A stretch of DNA of 64,000 nucleotides, from NCBI GenBank assembly GCA_006937955.1, contig SSNP01000083.1, forward strand, positions 1,444,867 through 1,508,866. Direction: 5' to 3'. The first letter of the stretch is position 1; each line of letters begins with the position of its first letter. The position numbers and the translations under genes are program-made. This document shows, piece after piece, positions 11,316 to 22,714 of the stretch. Origin of the DNA: Pachypanchax playfairii. Its lineage: Eukaryota; Chordata; Actinopteri; Cyprinodontiformes; Aplocheilidae. The notes beneath the pieces were generated by a model. It was not told the origin of the DNA, did not search any database, and saw only the letters and a program-made list of their open reading frames with translations.

Positions 11316-13090
11316 ACACTCTATAGACAACTAAAGACTCTAAAGACAACTCTATACACTCTCACACTCTAAAGACAGCTCTATAAAGACATACACTTTA
11401 TCCTCTGGGTGTGTCCAAACATTTGCCTGTTGCTCTGACAATGCAAAGAAAGTAAAAATAACATTATGTTTAGTGTTCCTGTCCTGGGAAAATGTATTTG
11501 ATAGGTAAAATGTATTCATGGAAAAATATTGAAACAAAAATAAAGATAAATCTGTTTATTGAAGTCAAGACTGTGGAACAGCACTTGTGTGTAGCACATC
11601 CCAACAGGTAGCATATTTCTGCAGAACACCGGTTCCAGCAACGGCTGTCTGAGACACGCCTGCTGAAAAGTTATTCAGTACTGCTTTAATTAGTGAACTT
11701 ATGTTATTACTGGGGACTGTTATTTCATCAAATAAGCACCATGTGTTTAATGTGTGTATGTATATGCGACGACCCCCCCCCCCCGCAGCTGCTGCTGGCC
11801 TTTTTGAAAGTGAGAAAGAACAAATCCCCCCCTCTGCTTTTTTCACAAATCGCACACCGTGGACTAGTGAAATGTCCTGCGTGTTCAAAAGTATACTGTA
11901 CTTTGCTTTTACCTGTCCCACATGAGTTCTGCAAACTGGTCCAGTGTATTTACTGAGATTCAATCTGCACTGTGCAAAGTGCATCTATCTATCTAAACGT
12001 CTGATATGTTGGTCTGTATGAGGTCGTTGGTTACAGTTGATTTAGTCAACATTATCAGACATACTGACTCTAAGAGACTGTCATAAAGTTATGTTTGTAA
12101 AACTCCACTGACAGAGCAAGAATGTAGTTGGAATAAATGCCCCTCTAAAACAAGTAAAACCATGAGTACAGTAAATCCCAACATCTTGATGTTTTACTGA
12201 GTTATAACGGATTTTGCCCCTTGAAGCTTCTATCAGGTTAATCTGTTTTTGACTTTCACGGAAAGTTCACTTCAGCACCGCGGTTTTCATCTCCGTTTCT
12301 CTTTAAAGAGGAAGTCATGCTCTGCTCTTGTTCACTCTGCGCTCCGTCTCGCTCCCCCAAGACACTCCAAATAAATGGCTAAAAAGAGATCTACTTAAAG
12401 CTGTCAGAGTGTCAGAGCCAACAGCCAGGCCATTCCGCACGACCTACTCCCTGACCCGGCTCTTTTCAGGGGTCACTTGTAGGCTGCCTCTGGTGAGAGT
12501 CCTGGGTAGTCATGCACTGAATGACAATGTATAAACATATGAATCACTTTTTCTCGGTTGCCTTATTTAACAGCCCCCAAGGAACAGCTTTGCAAGACTG
12601 AAAGGTTTGCCTTAATTTGTAGAAAACATTTACCTTGTCGTAAGAAACAATCGAGTGAAAATGTTTTTAATCAAAGTAACGATTTAATCCAAAAGAGCAA
12701 ATCAGAAACAAAACATTGATTAGATTTGATGTTACCTGGTGAACTGAAGATCCATAGAGTGTTCACATTATATTTGCCTGCAATCACAATTTTACCCACC
12801 ACTAAACCCAAATAAAAATTCATAACCACTAAAAATATTAGTGTCATGATGTCAGTTTCAGATATAAAATGCTACCACTAGAGACAACATTGAGGTTAGT
12901 AAAATTAAATTATTAGAATGAATATTTGACAGGAAATAAGAACTTCTGAAGCTGGATGCGTTATGTTGAAGCTCAGTGACCATTTAATTAGATGTTTCTA
13001 TTCTTACTGCAGTCATCCATTATTGTGGAGGTGAGAGGAGGAGGAACCGAGGAGCCAGGAAGAGGAGCACAGGTGAGTCATGAAAGTTGG
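11316..13090. other. No gene; short irregular repeats
   Basis: Positions 11316-11400 contain imperfect reiterations of CTCTAAAGACA and CTCTATA. A C run lies at 11773-11784 and creates a poly-alanine/poly-glycine artefact in the 139-codon minus-strand frame 11565-11984, which is not believed. Positions 12240-12540 are GC-richer and unassigned. Confidence 0.4.
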
Positions 13091-13138
13091 TCACTGTGAC
13101 CGATAGATAAGTTTGGACTTCAGGTCATTTTCCCTCAC

Positions 13139-13360
13139 AGCGGTAGGTCGAGAAACATTTTTCAGGTAGAATTTAGTCTCTGAAGTGTTGGAGATGTTGA
13201 TATCCAACACCGGATTCTTGTCACTCCCAAAAGACCGAATGTAAGTAAAAGGTCTGGGGCAGAAGAATGGTGAAGCATCACCAGTATGGAGCTGATAGCT
13301 TACAGGTGTGACACAGCTGTAGAATGCAGACAGTTCTCCATTAGGCTCAGAAAGAGTGAA
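13139..13360 (-). CDS. Candidate internal exon of unknown protein
   Basis: On the minus strand a long pyrimidine tract ends in CTTCTACAG directly before 13360, and a donor-like GTGAGG begins at 13138. The interval is 222 bases, exactly 74 codons, open throughout in the frame beginning F-T-L-S-E-P-N. The peptide has two cysteines and three N-glycosylation sequons (N-I-S, N-T-S, N-V-S), which would fit an extracellular or luminal segment. The same frame stays open to a stop at 13091-13093, so a terminal-exon reading is also possible. No family is recognised, no partner exon was found within the window, and chance splice signals are common, so this remains a hypothesis. Confidence 0.35.
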
Positions 13361-13590
13361 CTGTAGAAGGAAAAGAAAAAAGGAGAAAAACAAAAAAAAG
13401 AAGAAAAGTTGGGAAAGAAGGAGAAAAGAAAACCAAGATACAGAGAACTTCTCAGTCCAGAACCCCAAATATTAACTCACAATTACTGACTTTCTTTCAA
13501 AAAGATTTTGAAAATCCATCTGACTACATATTATGACGCACTGCAAAATTATTCCACTGCTTTGTGTTGCTCATCATACTGAAGTCGTAA

Positions 13591-13918
13591 GACAGGAGTC
13601 ATCAACTATATTTGTCAGAGGGCCAGAGTTTTACCAGACAGTCTCCTTGGGGGCCGGACCCCCAAGAAGAAAATCAAATAAAAATCTAATTTTGACTTAA
13701 CATTATGTTTAATGATTATACTTTTTCCATTTCATTACAAAACTGAAGACATTTGATTCAGGCTCCCATCACCTATACCACAGTCAACCACTAGGAGTTG
13801 CTTTAATAGTGTGGACCACTATTTTCTTTTTGATCCTCACAATTTCGGAATCCAGTCGCGGGCCGGATTGAACGGCTCAGCGGGCCGGATGCGGCCCGCG
13901 GGCCGCCAGTTGATGATC
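13591..13918. mobile_element. hAT-type MITE with 8-bp target duplication
   Basis: The ends are inverted copies: left CAGGAGTCATCAACT, right AGTTGATGATC. Subterminal sequence is GC-rich (GGGCCGGA, GCGGGCCGC), as in Charlie-like hAT elements. The element is flanked by a perfect 8-bp direct repeat AGTCGTAA at 13583-13590 and 13919-13926, the duplication length made by hAT transposases. At 328 bp it has no room for a transposase and is non-autonomous. The middle is AT-rich filler. The 83-codon open frame crossing its right end is an artefact. Confidence 0.85.
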
Positions 13919-13926
13919 AGTCGTAA

Positions 13927-14562
13927 TGGCTCACCCACCCTTGAAACAAAGTTTTACCATCATCACCTACAAGGACCTATGTACATGTATCAATTATATC
14001 TGTGTGGGGGTTTAATGAAGAGAAAAACAGCAACATTCCATACTGTTTTACATTTTGCATAATTACATAATCAAAAACTAAACCAGCATTGCATGGGTTC
14101 TTAGAGAATACTAACTGAAGGAGATTTTGTGTGAAAAATGTATAAAGTAGAAAGTAGGGTTGTTACGTTTCTGCCGTCTTCAGTTGTTGAAAAGTGAAAC
14201 TATAAAGTCCTGTTCATAGGCTCAGCTGTATCATGTCTTTGGAACTAGAGTCAAAGTGCTAGAAACATGGAGCTGAAAGTCCCACCCACTCAACATCATA
14301 ATCACTGTGTTTTTTAAAGCATTAAATATCTAATTCCAACCAAACATGGGACAAAAATGTATGTTAGAACAATAACCAGCAGCTTGGAAGGAACTATGTG
14401 TCAAAAAAAGTCAGTAGCTGGAGAAAACAATCAGGTGTGTGTGTGTTTTATGTAACCAGTCACAAGAGCGTGATCATTTTCTTGCAGATTCAGTTTCTGA
14501 ATTTCAATCAAATATCTAATGATTGTTGATAATAAAAATAACACTTGGAATATCTAGTAATT
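13927..14562. other. No gene recognised
   Basis: AT-rich DNA with a short TG run near 14434-14446. Nothing else stands out before the palindrome. Confidence 0.5.
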
Positions 14563-14614
14563 TTAATATCTATATATTAAATAGATATCTAGATATTTAA
14601 TATATAGATATTAA
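14563..14614. repeat. AT-rich palindrome, 21-bp arms
   Basis: Left arm 14563-14583 and right arm 14594-14614 are exact reverse complements around the 10-base spacer GATATCTAGA. The arms contain only one non-A/T base each. Such cruciform-prone sequences often arise by slippage in AT repeats. Confidence 0.9.
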
Positions 14615-14889
14615 TATCTACTATCTAGATTTAAAATTGTTTGATTTTATAGTTTATGCTGCCTTTATTTGTGTGTTCAGGGTATCTTGTGTTGTATTTG
14701 ACACATAGTTTGTCAACTGTAGTAGGGCACTATTTCTATTAAACAACATAAATGTAAACAAGACCAAAAAGTAGTAGTGAAAATGCTATTTGAAGATAGA
14801 AATCAGTAAAACTAAAAAAAAAAATTAAGATGTTAATGTTCAAGATGAAAAATTATAAAGAAAAAGAGAGGAAGAGTTAAAGAAAAATG

Positions 14890-15250
14890 AAGGAGGGGAG
14901 AAGATGCCGGTTGGCCACTGGCGAGGGGGCCTGAGTTTGACAGATGCTTTCAGTGATGACCATCTGCCCCAAACAGCAGAGGTGCTGAACTGCAGGTTTT
15001 AAAGCTGCTCCTTCCAACAGCTCCAAATGAAGCAGAGGAGGGGACCTCTGGACAAAAGGTTATACTGGGAGAGGAGAGAGGGCCACGCCACCGCTGTACA
15101 ACTTTAATTTATGATGGATGAGATTGGAAGAAAGGTCAGGTGGTGATAAATATGAGAGCGTCTGTCCCAGGAGGTCATCAATTATGCTGCAGATTCTAAC
15201 TTTCGATCTTGTGGGTGAAATGGATCTCCTCGTCGTAAGAAAACTATCTC
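14890..15250. promoter_or_regulatory. Candidate conserved regulatory block
   Basis: Moderate-GC, non-repetitive DNA between AT-rich flanks, with CAACTTTAATTTATGATGG near 15100 and several CAGAGG/GAGGGG motifs. A 62-codon frame here (15118-15306) has no recognisable product. Compositional call only. Confidence 0.25.
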
Positions 15251-16289
15251 TCAGAAAATTGGAGTGTATTAATCAAATTGGAGAGGAAGAAGAGGAAAGA
15301 GTGTGAAGGGGGATGGGAAAATCCTAAATTTAAACTTTGATCCGCATACAAGTTTGGATTTCTTGTTTCTGCACAAAACTGTGTTTTTAAAAAGGTATTT
15401 AAAAGGACGAGAGGTCAGGTGGGTATTCTGAAACAAAATAGATTTCAAAAACTGTCTTTTATAAAAAAAAAACATGAACACATAAAAATTTTAAATTTGA
15501 CTAAGTAAAATGATGTAAAACGTTCACAATACAGCTTATACAACAATCTAAAGCAGGAAGCACAGATCTAATTTTAAATTAATAGTTCAGTACATTTTCT
15601 AAAAAAGTGTATTATAATTTGGAATTCAAATATTCTCAAAAAGATGACTTAAGATTGTCAAATTCAAAGGTAAAATAGAAATTCTTATACATTTTCATTT
15701 GATAGCATGAACAAAATAACACAATTGTTTTTGGCTGGAAAAATTATTATTTTCAAACAATTTAGCACTAAAAGTGAAAGGTATTTTTTTCTATTGTTTA
15801 AAAGAAGTATACATATTTAGTCAAATGCAAAACATAAAACAACTAACATAAAAAATGGTCTAAAATCTTATACCCATTCCATACCAGAAACAACTCATCA
15901 AAACAAATATGATAAATTAATTTTAAGATGCCTTTACCACTTCTTTCCTACTTTGAAACCTCTCTGAGAAATGGCTTAAAGTCAATCCAAGGGTAATGAA
16001 ATACAGAGGTATCTTCTTAAAAGCATCTAAAGGAACAACAATAGGATCAGAGTGGCTGACCTTTGAACCTAGGCCACCGTCCTTTTATCATCTCAGTTCT
16101 TGCCCTATTCTTCCCGTTGGCAAAAAACTGCTGCTCCAGGAAAAGATATTAGCCGCACGCTATTGTTTCACAAACTCAGGCCTGTAATGTAGGAAAAGAT
16201 CACAGTGATTATGGAACAAACAGAAGAGGAAAAGAGACAAACATGAATACAAAGGAAGAAAAGGGGAAAAGATGATATGGGGCTGGAGC
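15251..16289. other. No gene, AT-rich
   Basis: Highly AT-rich from 15470 to 15960 with many short A and T runs. Nothing recognised. Confidence 0.5.
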
Positions 16290-16660
16290 AAAAGTTCTAT
16301 TTCTTTCTTCCACTGGGTGTATATCAAGGTAGTGCTGAAGGAGTAATGGTCTTTTTATTCAGCTGACAAGGAGCCAGGATGTCAAGCTTCTTTCCAATCG
16401 ATGGGTCTCCATTGTCTCCTTGCTGGCCCACGTAAACCAAAAGAACCCTTATGTGAATTATCTGCTACAGCCCCAAACAGCTGTTTTCAACACAACTGAA
16501 AGATAAAGCAATATATTAGTGGCAGCCTATGTAGCTCTGGTGACCCCAATAAAAAAGATTAGCTTGCAACCTCTATTTTCTGCCCCGAGCAGCAGTGAGA
16601 CTTTTTAATTGCAGCTCTGCTTTTGGTTTGGCGAACAAATAGTTAATTCTATTTTGATGA
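16290..16660. promoter_or_regulatory. Candidate conserved regulatory block
   Basis: Non-repetitive DNA with two CAGCTG E-boxes (16360-16365, 16478-16483), an ATCGAT near 16399 and a TTTTTAATTGCAGC segment near 16603. No open frame of note crosses it. This is one of the more enhancer-like stretches in the window, judged only by composition. Confidence 0.35.
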
Positions 16661-17591
16661 CATACACTGTAAAACAATGTAAATACAAAGTCGTAACATT
16701 CAAAGATACAAAATTTTAAACAAACAAAGAGATAAAGTATTATTTTTCATCAGGTTCTAGTAATTATTCTTTCTAAACAAAGGGAAAATAATTGTTTAAA
16801 GAGTACATTTTGTAGTATTTTTGGAACAGAAGGAAAGAAGAAGAGCAAGGATGTAACTATTGCTGTCCTCAGTTCATAAATAAAAACGTTGACTGATTCA
16901 CTTTTAATTGCTTATCTCACCTCCCCACCTGCCACCTTTGTTTGCAGAAAGTGTGTTTGTGCGTGTGTGTCTGGGTTGGGTGGGGGGGTCGAGGGGCATC
17001 TTGGTTGTTGGAAGCCCTGAAGAAAAACTAACAACAACAAAACATTAAAAAAACTTCCAGTTTATATTTATTTTGTAATTTACTACTTTAGGAAACACTG
17101 ACTTGGAAAACCTGAGAGAGAGCTGCCACATAAAAGCACCAAATACAGGATTCACAAAATAAAATAAATAAAATAAAACCCTCAGACTTGAACTAGGATG
17201 TGGGGTCGGGATAGATATAAATACCCCAACCCCCCTTCCAATCAGCAAAGGATAGTTGAGGTGGTGCGGTGAATGGGCCTCCTGTGTCCTAGGGTGTGGT
17301 GCAGAGGTCTTCTAAAAGTGTCATGTTGTATTGATCCATACGATCTTAAAAAAAAGGCAGCCAGTATAGAACCCACACAATGACCCAGCTGAGTAAGGGC
17401 TATCATTCCACCACAAAGCTAATCAATTGTTCCTATGTGAAGCAAAGACACTTTCTCATCATATCAGAGTTTTTTTATGTAATAATAATTGTTTTAGGGA
17501 TTTATTTGGAAGCAAGAATCCTCACCTTAAGTACATTAAATTTGGGGGAAAAAAAATCCTATTTATACATTTATATATAAAAGAACCGCAC
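16661..17591. other. No gene recognised
   Basis: AT-rich, with a G-rich patch near 16975-17000 (GGGTGGGGGGG) preceded by GTGTGT. Nothing coding. Confidence 0.5.
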
Positions 17592-17925
17592 TTTTCTCCT
17601 CCAGTTTGGGGTTTACTGCCCCGAGTGCTCCGTTGACCACTGACACTACTGATACCTTCTCCAGTTCTTCTATGAGTTCCTAGTATTTCTCTTGTTTCTC
17701 ATGTTCCTTTTTTCCTGTTATGTTTGCTGAGAGTTGCTGTGTCAACCACCACGGCTTTCCTCTGCTGTTTATTCGCCACCACAATGTCCGGTTGGTTCGC
17801 CATTACCGTTCTGTCAATGTGTATCTGGAAGACACACAGGATCTTGGCTTGGTCATTTTCTAACACCTTTTGAGGTGTTTCCCACTTTGACTTTAGGATT
17901 TTCAGTCCATACTTGCACAGATATT
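17592..17925 (-). mobile_element. Non-LTR retrotransposon C-terminal relic
   Basis: Minus-strand translation, with a frameshift and stops, follows the end of a fish LINE polyprotein. A segment beginning Y-G-L-K-I-L-K-S-K-W-E-T-P is followed by N-Q-P-D-I-V-V, then about 12 residues, then V-V-V-D. The P-D plus downstream acidic residue pattern is like restriction-like endonuclease motifs in the C-terminus of some LINE clades. After the break, G-A-L-G-A-V is visible near 17620. The element is 5' truncated and dead. Clade is not certain. Confidence 0.65.
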
Positions 17926-18138
17926 CCTGTACTCAAAAATACACACACTCACCCGTCCTTTCCACCAGACACATCGGCAATGTGTAACGTCAGTGAAGTG
18001 TAATACATGGCTGATATTAAATCAAATTAAAGTTATTGGACCGTTTTCACCAGGCGCAAAGCAGTGCGAATTGGACACATGTCAGAAACAGTGTTGTGGC
18101 CTTTATGCGGCAGTTCTATTTTTGACGCACTATGCTTT

Positions 18139-18694
18139 TAAAGAGGCCCTTCCATTAAAAACGGTTTTTCTGAGGTTTCTGTTGAATATGTTAGCTCCAC
18201 GGGTGTTCTTACCTTCATAATGGGTGTGAAAACAGGTCAACAACTTCTCTTTCAGTTTTTATCTCTCAAACTACGCAGGTGGCGATAACACCCAAGTTTG
18301 AACGACCTGTATTTGTTTTGTCACAACTCCTTTGTTAGTTAGTATTCATCAGCTCCTGCAGTTGAAACCACGCCTAGCATGCTGCTGGCTAAAAGCTGTA
18401 GCATAAGACGTAGCAAACAGGAAGAGAGAACGTCTGCTGTTGCCATGTGCAGCGGGGCAGGAAACAATATACCTTGCTCTCATAGGCTAGTTTGTTAGCC
18501 AATCTGAGTCCAGCAAATTCGCATAATGAATATTAATGAGTTGTAGCCGAAGCCGGACGAATCTTCATGCAGACAGATTGAAAGGTCTGTTAATCAGTGT
18601 TTCCTGACGTTTTTTAGATACAAAATGTTTCATATTACAGGTTAATACTTAAATAACCACAAAGTCATGAAATTTGTGTGAAATGGTCTATATC
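18139..18694 (-). mobile_element. AAAGAGGCC MITE, copy 1
   Basis: This is a full-length or near full-length copy, in reverse orientation, of the element at 46691-47284. It begins AAAGAGGCCCTTCCATT and ends GAAATGGTCT, the decayed inverted terminal repeat. Shared internal landmarks include AAACTACGCAGGTGGCGATA and CTAGTTTGTTAGCCAATCTG. There is no open frame for a transposase, so it is non-autonomous. No clear target duplication is visible, and superfamily is unassigned. Confidence 0.8.
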
Positions 18695-20679
18695 AAATGC
18701 GTCAAGCTAAGGAGTTCAGTTTAGACCTGACAGAAAATCAGGCGTTCGTACTCGGAAGTTTTGAAATAAAAGGACATGTGCAGATTTCCATTTGCTTGAC
18801 TACGAAAAAATTAATTACCTGTGACGGGATTGAAGTCTGTAGGTGGTATGAGAACAAACTACATACCTTCTGGATACATGTTGTCATCTTTCTCCCTGCT
18901 TGTTGTTGTGTGTACTGACTAAATCATGTGTGATTTCACAATTCTAATGTGATTTTGTGATCCCCAGGACCAGCTGGATGGAATGCTTTACAAGTGATAC
19001 ACACCTAAAATGCTCCTGGTGGGAAGGGACATGCGGCTGATTCACTACGAGTCCAGCGAAAAGTGTGATGGCTGTGCATTTCACACCTAGGCCTTTTAAC
19101 CATAACAACATAACATAAAAAAAAACAATTAAATCTCAAACATATCAATACACCCCTTATTTATATTTTTTTATCTGGAATTTGGATGTTAATACAAAGT
19201 CACAAAAGCCTCACAGCTTGCACGTGACATGGATTTACTTACGTCAATATTTTGCAAACAACAAGAAAAGCAACTAACAGCAAACCAATCTGCTCCTTTT
19301 ACAAAGATTTGCTCAACCAACATGACTTTTCCAGATATTTTTCAGTGTTTGTGTCTATCACATATGAGATACCACCATGTTGTCTGGTCAGTGCGCTATC
19401 TAAACAAGTTTATTCGTACAGGGAAAACACGGTGATGGAGAACGATAAAATATAGGTCTGTTTTTTTTCCATATAAAATGTCTGCATTTGAATTCATCAT
19501 CCTCATATTCAAACTGAGCAAGAGAGCCAAAAAGGTAAAGATAAAAAAACTGCAGCCATTTTTTTTTTTTTTTTGTTGAAAGCTAATATGTGACCCACTG
19601 ATGAAAAGTTCTTCCTTCGGTATTAAGTTGAATGTCCAGCATTATCTCTCTGTTGGAATTTCTCTTATCACTTGAAGGGAAGTGAGTGACAGATTGATGC
19701 AAGTTCTTACCTGAGCCTCCCCACGTACCTTCTATATGTATCCTGCAATGGACAGATACTGTTAGTGCACCACGCTATTTTATACTTAGACCTCTCAAAA
19801 GCTGTTGAGAGATGAGGGTAAGGGAGATAGTCCTGGGCATCTGTGTGCTTGGGTGGGAAGTGGATTTGGTTTCAAGAGATGTGGAGTTTTTTTGTCTGTA
19901 TTCCACAATAATGTTGTTGCCCAACATAGTGCTGTTTCATGTTTTATTAGGCTTTAAAAATGTTTTTTCCTGTTTATCTTTCAGTTCACTATTACAGTGT
20001 TATATATTTTGTTCAAAGTAATATGAGCAGAATAAATGGTTGAAGATTTAAGCTCAGGCAGAAGGATAACTGGATAAATTAGACTCTAAGAAACTAACAA
20101 ATGAAGACTTAAATGTTACAGATACAGAACATTTCATTTTAGCTTTTAAGCTAGTTTTTGCTTCAACACCTTATGAAATAATCCAAATAACACACATCTC
20201 TTCAAAATGTTTGCTTTTTATGTGCTTTAAAATTATAAGAGTTGTGCTACAAATAAATACAATAGTATAATTGCACATCTTATATTTTAAAGTCACTTTA
20301 AAGTCACAAGTACATTTGGTTATATCACAACGCGGTGAACAGTTTTTCACTTACTTTTTCAACTTGAGTGGTTTGACGGTAGTTAAAAAAATTTATCTAT
20401 ATTAATACTACTCAAAAAGATATACTTTATATCAAATTGCAGAAGTTTTAAATACATTTTGTTCTCTGTTTTTTTCCATTTTCTTTTTACTGATACTGCG
20501 CCTTAAGGTTTTTCCACTACAACATTATTTATTGTTTAAGTCCACTCAGGCTAAACAACATGTTGAAATTATGAGAAAAAACAAAACAATATTTTATTGC
20601 ATTTGTACGTGACCACTCTGCTTGTGGGTGCAGTTATGTACTGCCAGATGAGAATGTTTCTATTGGTGCCCTGGATGTA
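18695..20679. other. No gene recognised
   Basis: Several overlapping 60-75 codon frames with no recognisable product. A T run of 16 lies at 19559-19574. Positions 18700-19090 are somewhat GC-richer and may be old repeat DNA, but no family was recognised. Confidence 0.4.
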
Positions 20680-20883
20680 CAGTTGTGTCTTTAAGTTTAC
20701 ACACATTGGTGGATTTTTTGGCCATTTCTCAAAGAATATGAATGAAAACCCAAACTTATTCCACTCATTGTCAGTGATGTTGCGAAACCATTTATTGTGA
20801 AAAAATGTGTTTAAACTTTTCAAATTACCATAATGTTAAAAAAATACCAAAATTACCCTGTTAGAGTTTACACACCCCAGTTA

Positions 20884-21717
20884 CTAGTGTATTTATTTAT
20901 AAAGCGCCAGTTCAGAACAAAGTAATTTCAAGGCACTTTACAGAAAAATTAACCAGTTAGTAATAAAACATTTTCTATCTAAGGAACTAGCCGATTGGGT
21001 TGAATTGTTAATTCAGCACAATCCCCCATCCTGATCAGCACGATTGGCGACAGTGGAAAGGAATAGTTAATGGCAGCAGTAACAATCAATACAAACATGG
21101 AGAGTAAAGAAAGACAGCAGAGAGAAGACATGTGGTCAGTATGTCCTCCGGCAGTCTAAACCTATAGCAGCATAACTAAAGGGAAAGCTCAGGAGAACCC
21201 AAGCTAACCCTGACTATATGATTATGTAAAAAGGAAAGTTTTAAGTCTATTCTTAAAACTACACAAGGTGTCTGCCTCACGGATAAAAAGTGGAAGCTGG
21301 TTCCACAGGAGAGGAGCCTGATAACTAAAAGCTCTTCCTCCCATTCTACAATTAGAAACTCTAGGAATCACAAGCAGACCTGCAGTCTGAGAGCGAAGTG
21401 CTCTGTTAGGAACATATGAAACAATAAGATCTTAAATATAAAATGGAGCTTGGTCATTCAAGGCCTTATACGTCAAAAGTAAAATTTTAAACTTTATTCT
21501 GAGCCAATGAAGTGATGCTAAAACAGGAGAAATATGATCTGTCCTTCTAACTATCATCAGAACTCTGGCAGCATCATTTTGTATCAGCTGGAGGCCTTTA
21601 ACAGAACTATTAGAACATCCTGATAATAAAAAATTAAAATAATCAAGTTTAGAAGTAATAAATGCAGGAACTAATGTTTCTGCATCACTTTGATTCAGAA
21701 TGCTCCTAATTTTAGCT
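20884..21717 (-). mobile_element. L2/CR1-type LINE, 5' truncated, inside the Tc1
   Basis: Minus-strand translation gives the end of a LINE reverse transcriptase: L-D-Y-F-N-F-L-L-S-G, then Q-N-D-A-A-R-V-L, then D-H-I-S-P-V-L-A-S-L-H-W-L and L-L-L-T-Y-K-A-L-N. After one stop comes L-W-N-Q-L-P and F-K-N-R-L-K-T-F-L-F. It ends in a 3' untranslated region whose tail is AAGCGCC...TATTTA near 20890. Only the last part of ORF2 is present. Its position between Tc1 TIR sequence and Tc1 transposase sequence shows it inserted after the Tc1 arrived. Confidence 0.85.
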
Positions 21718-21719
21718 CA

Positions 21720-22300
21720 TTTTAGCACATACTGCCTTGTTTAGCATCAATGACAGCTTGGAGTCTTTCGTGGTAGTTGAGGAAGTTCTGTATATAAACC
21801 AATGCTAAAGCTACACGTTGTTCTTGGTAAAAAGCCTCCAGTTCCTCTAAATTCATGGGCCATCTGTCATGAACACCGTGTCTGAGCTTTCCCCACAGTG
21901 TCTGAATGAAATTGAGGTCAGGAGGCTGAGCTGGCCATTCCAGAACCTTTCTTTTATTCTACTGAAGCCAGTGGCAGGTCGACTTGACCTTGGACTGTTT
22001 TGGATCATCTTGTTGGAACATCCAAGTACGACCCATGTGCAGTTTTCGGACTGATGAGTGCAAACTGTCCTCCAATATTTTTTTGGATAAGCTGCTGCAT
22101 TCATCCCGCCATCAATATTGGCCAGGTTTTTCCAGTGCCTTGGTGACTTGCACATCCACAAAACATCCGTGAACCACCTCCATATTTCACAAGGAATGGT
22201 GCACTTTTCATCATAGGACTTGTTGACTCCTCTTCAAACGTAACATTAGTGGTTGTGGCCAAAACTTTCAATTTTGGTCTTATCACTCCAAATAACTTTG
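21720..22300 (-). pseudogene. Tc1 transposase, degenerate
   Basis: Frames on the minus strand, broken by frameshifts, align in order with the DDE catalytic region of Tc1 transposases: Y-G-G-G-S-R-M near 22180, a G-M-N-A-A-A-Y segment near 22100, then a degraded form of the Q-D-N-D-P-K-H region near 21990, and W-N-G-Q-L-S-L-L in place of the usual W-P-A-Q-S-P-D-L near 21930. The N-terminal DNA-binding part is largely missing or lies in decayed sequence beyond the inner MITE. It cannot make a working enzyme. Confidence 0.85.
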
Positions 22301-22306
22301 TTCCAG

Positions 22307-22714
22307 TCCGACCTCACGTGAAATACGACCGCATTGGTCGATTCTGAAAACAACACTATAATCCGTATGCAACCCCTATCTGCAAGCACTAAACTTAACC
22401 GATCTGCTTTTTAACGTTAAATATTTGGCTTTACAGTGTGTCCATATGTATCTTTACATTTTAAAGCTAACCGTTGTATTAAAATGAGACATATTGCTGC
22501 AGAACTTTTGTTTTGTTCGGCTGAACAGAGTGAAACTTCGCGCATGCATTTTTGTCAGCTCCTCTGGGAAGGTGCGCGCATGCACTGTTGGTAGTACGTT
22601 GCTGCGGAGCCCGGAAAAGGCTCCGAGATGTCATTTGAAAATGCTCTCACAGGTTGTATTTTTTGGAGCGTTCAAAATTGACCTATACGGTCGTATAATG
22701 TGTGGACAGGTTGA
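22307..22714. mobile_element. MITE inside the Tc1 transposase region
   Basis: About 408 bp with inverted ends: left ATACGACCGCATTGGTCGAT, right (reverse complement) ATACGACCGTATAGGTCAAT. It splits Tc1 sequence that resumes at GAATGTTGAGGTTTGTCTC. The interior has two CGCGCATGCA-like motifs, is GC-richer and has no transposase. The target duplication is not resolved, so superfamily is open. Confidence 0.75.

Noticed and set aside
11565..11984. 139-codon minus-strand frame with Ala/Gly runs
   Set aside because: The low-complexity residues come from the C run at 11773-11784; frames on both strands overlap here and none matches a family.
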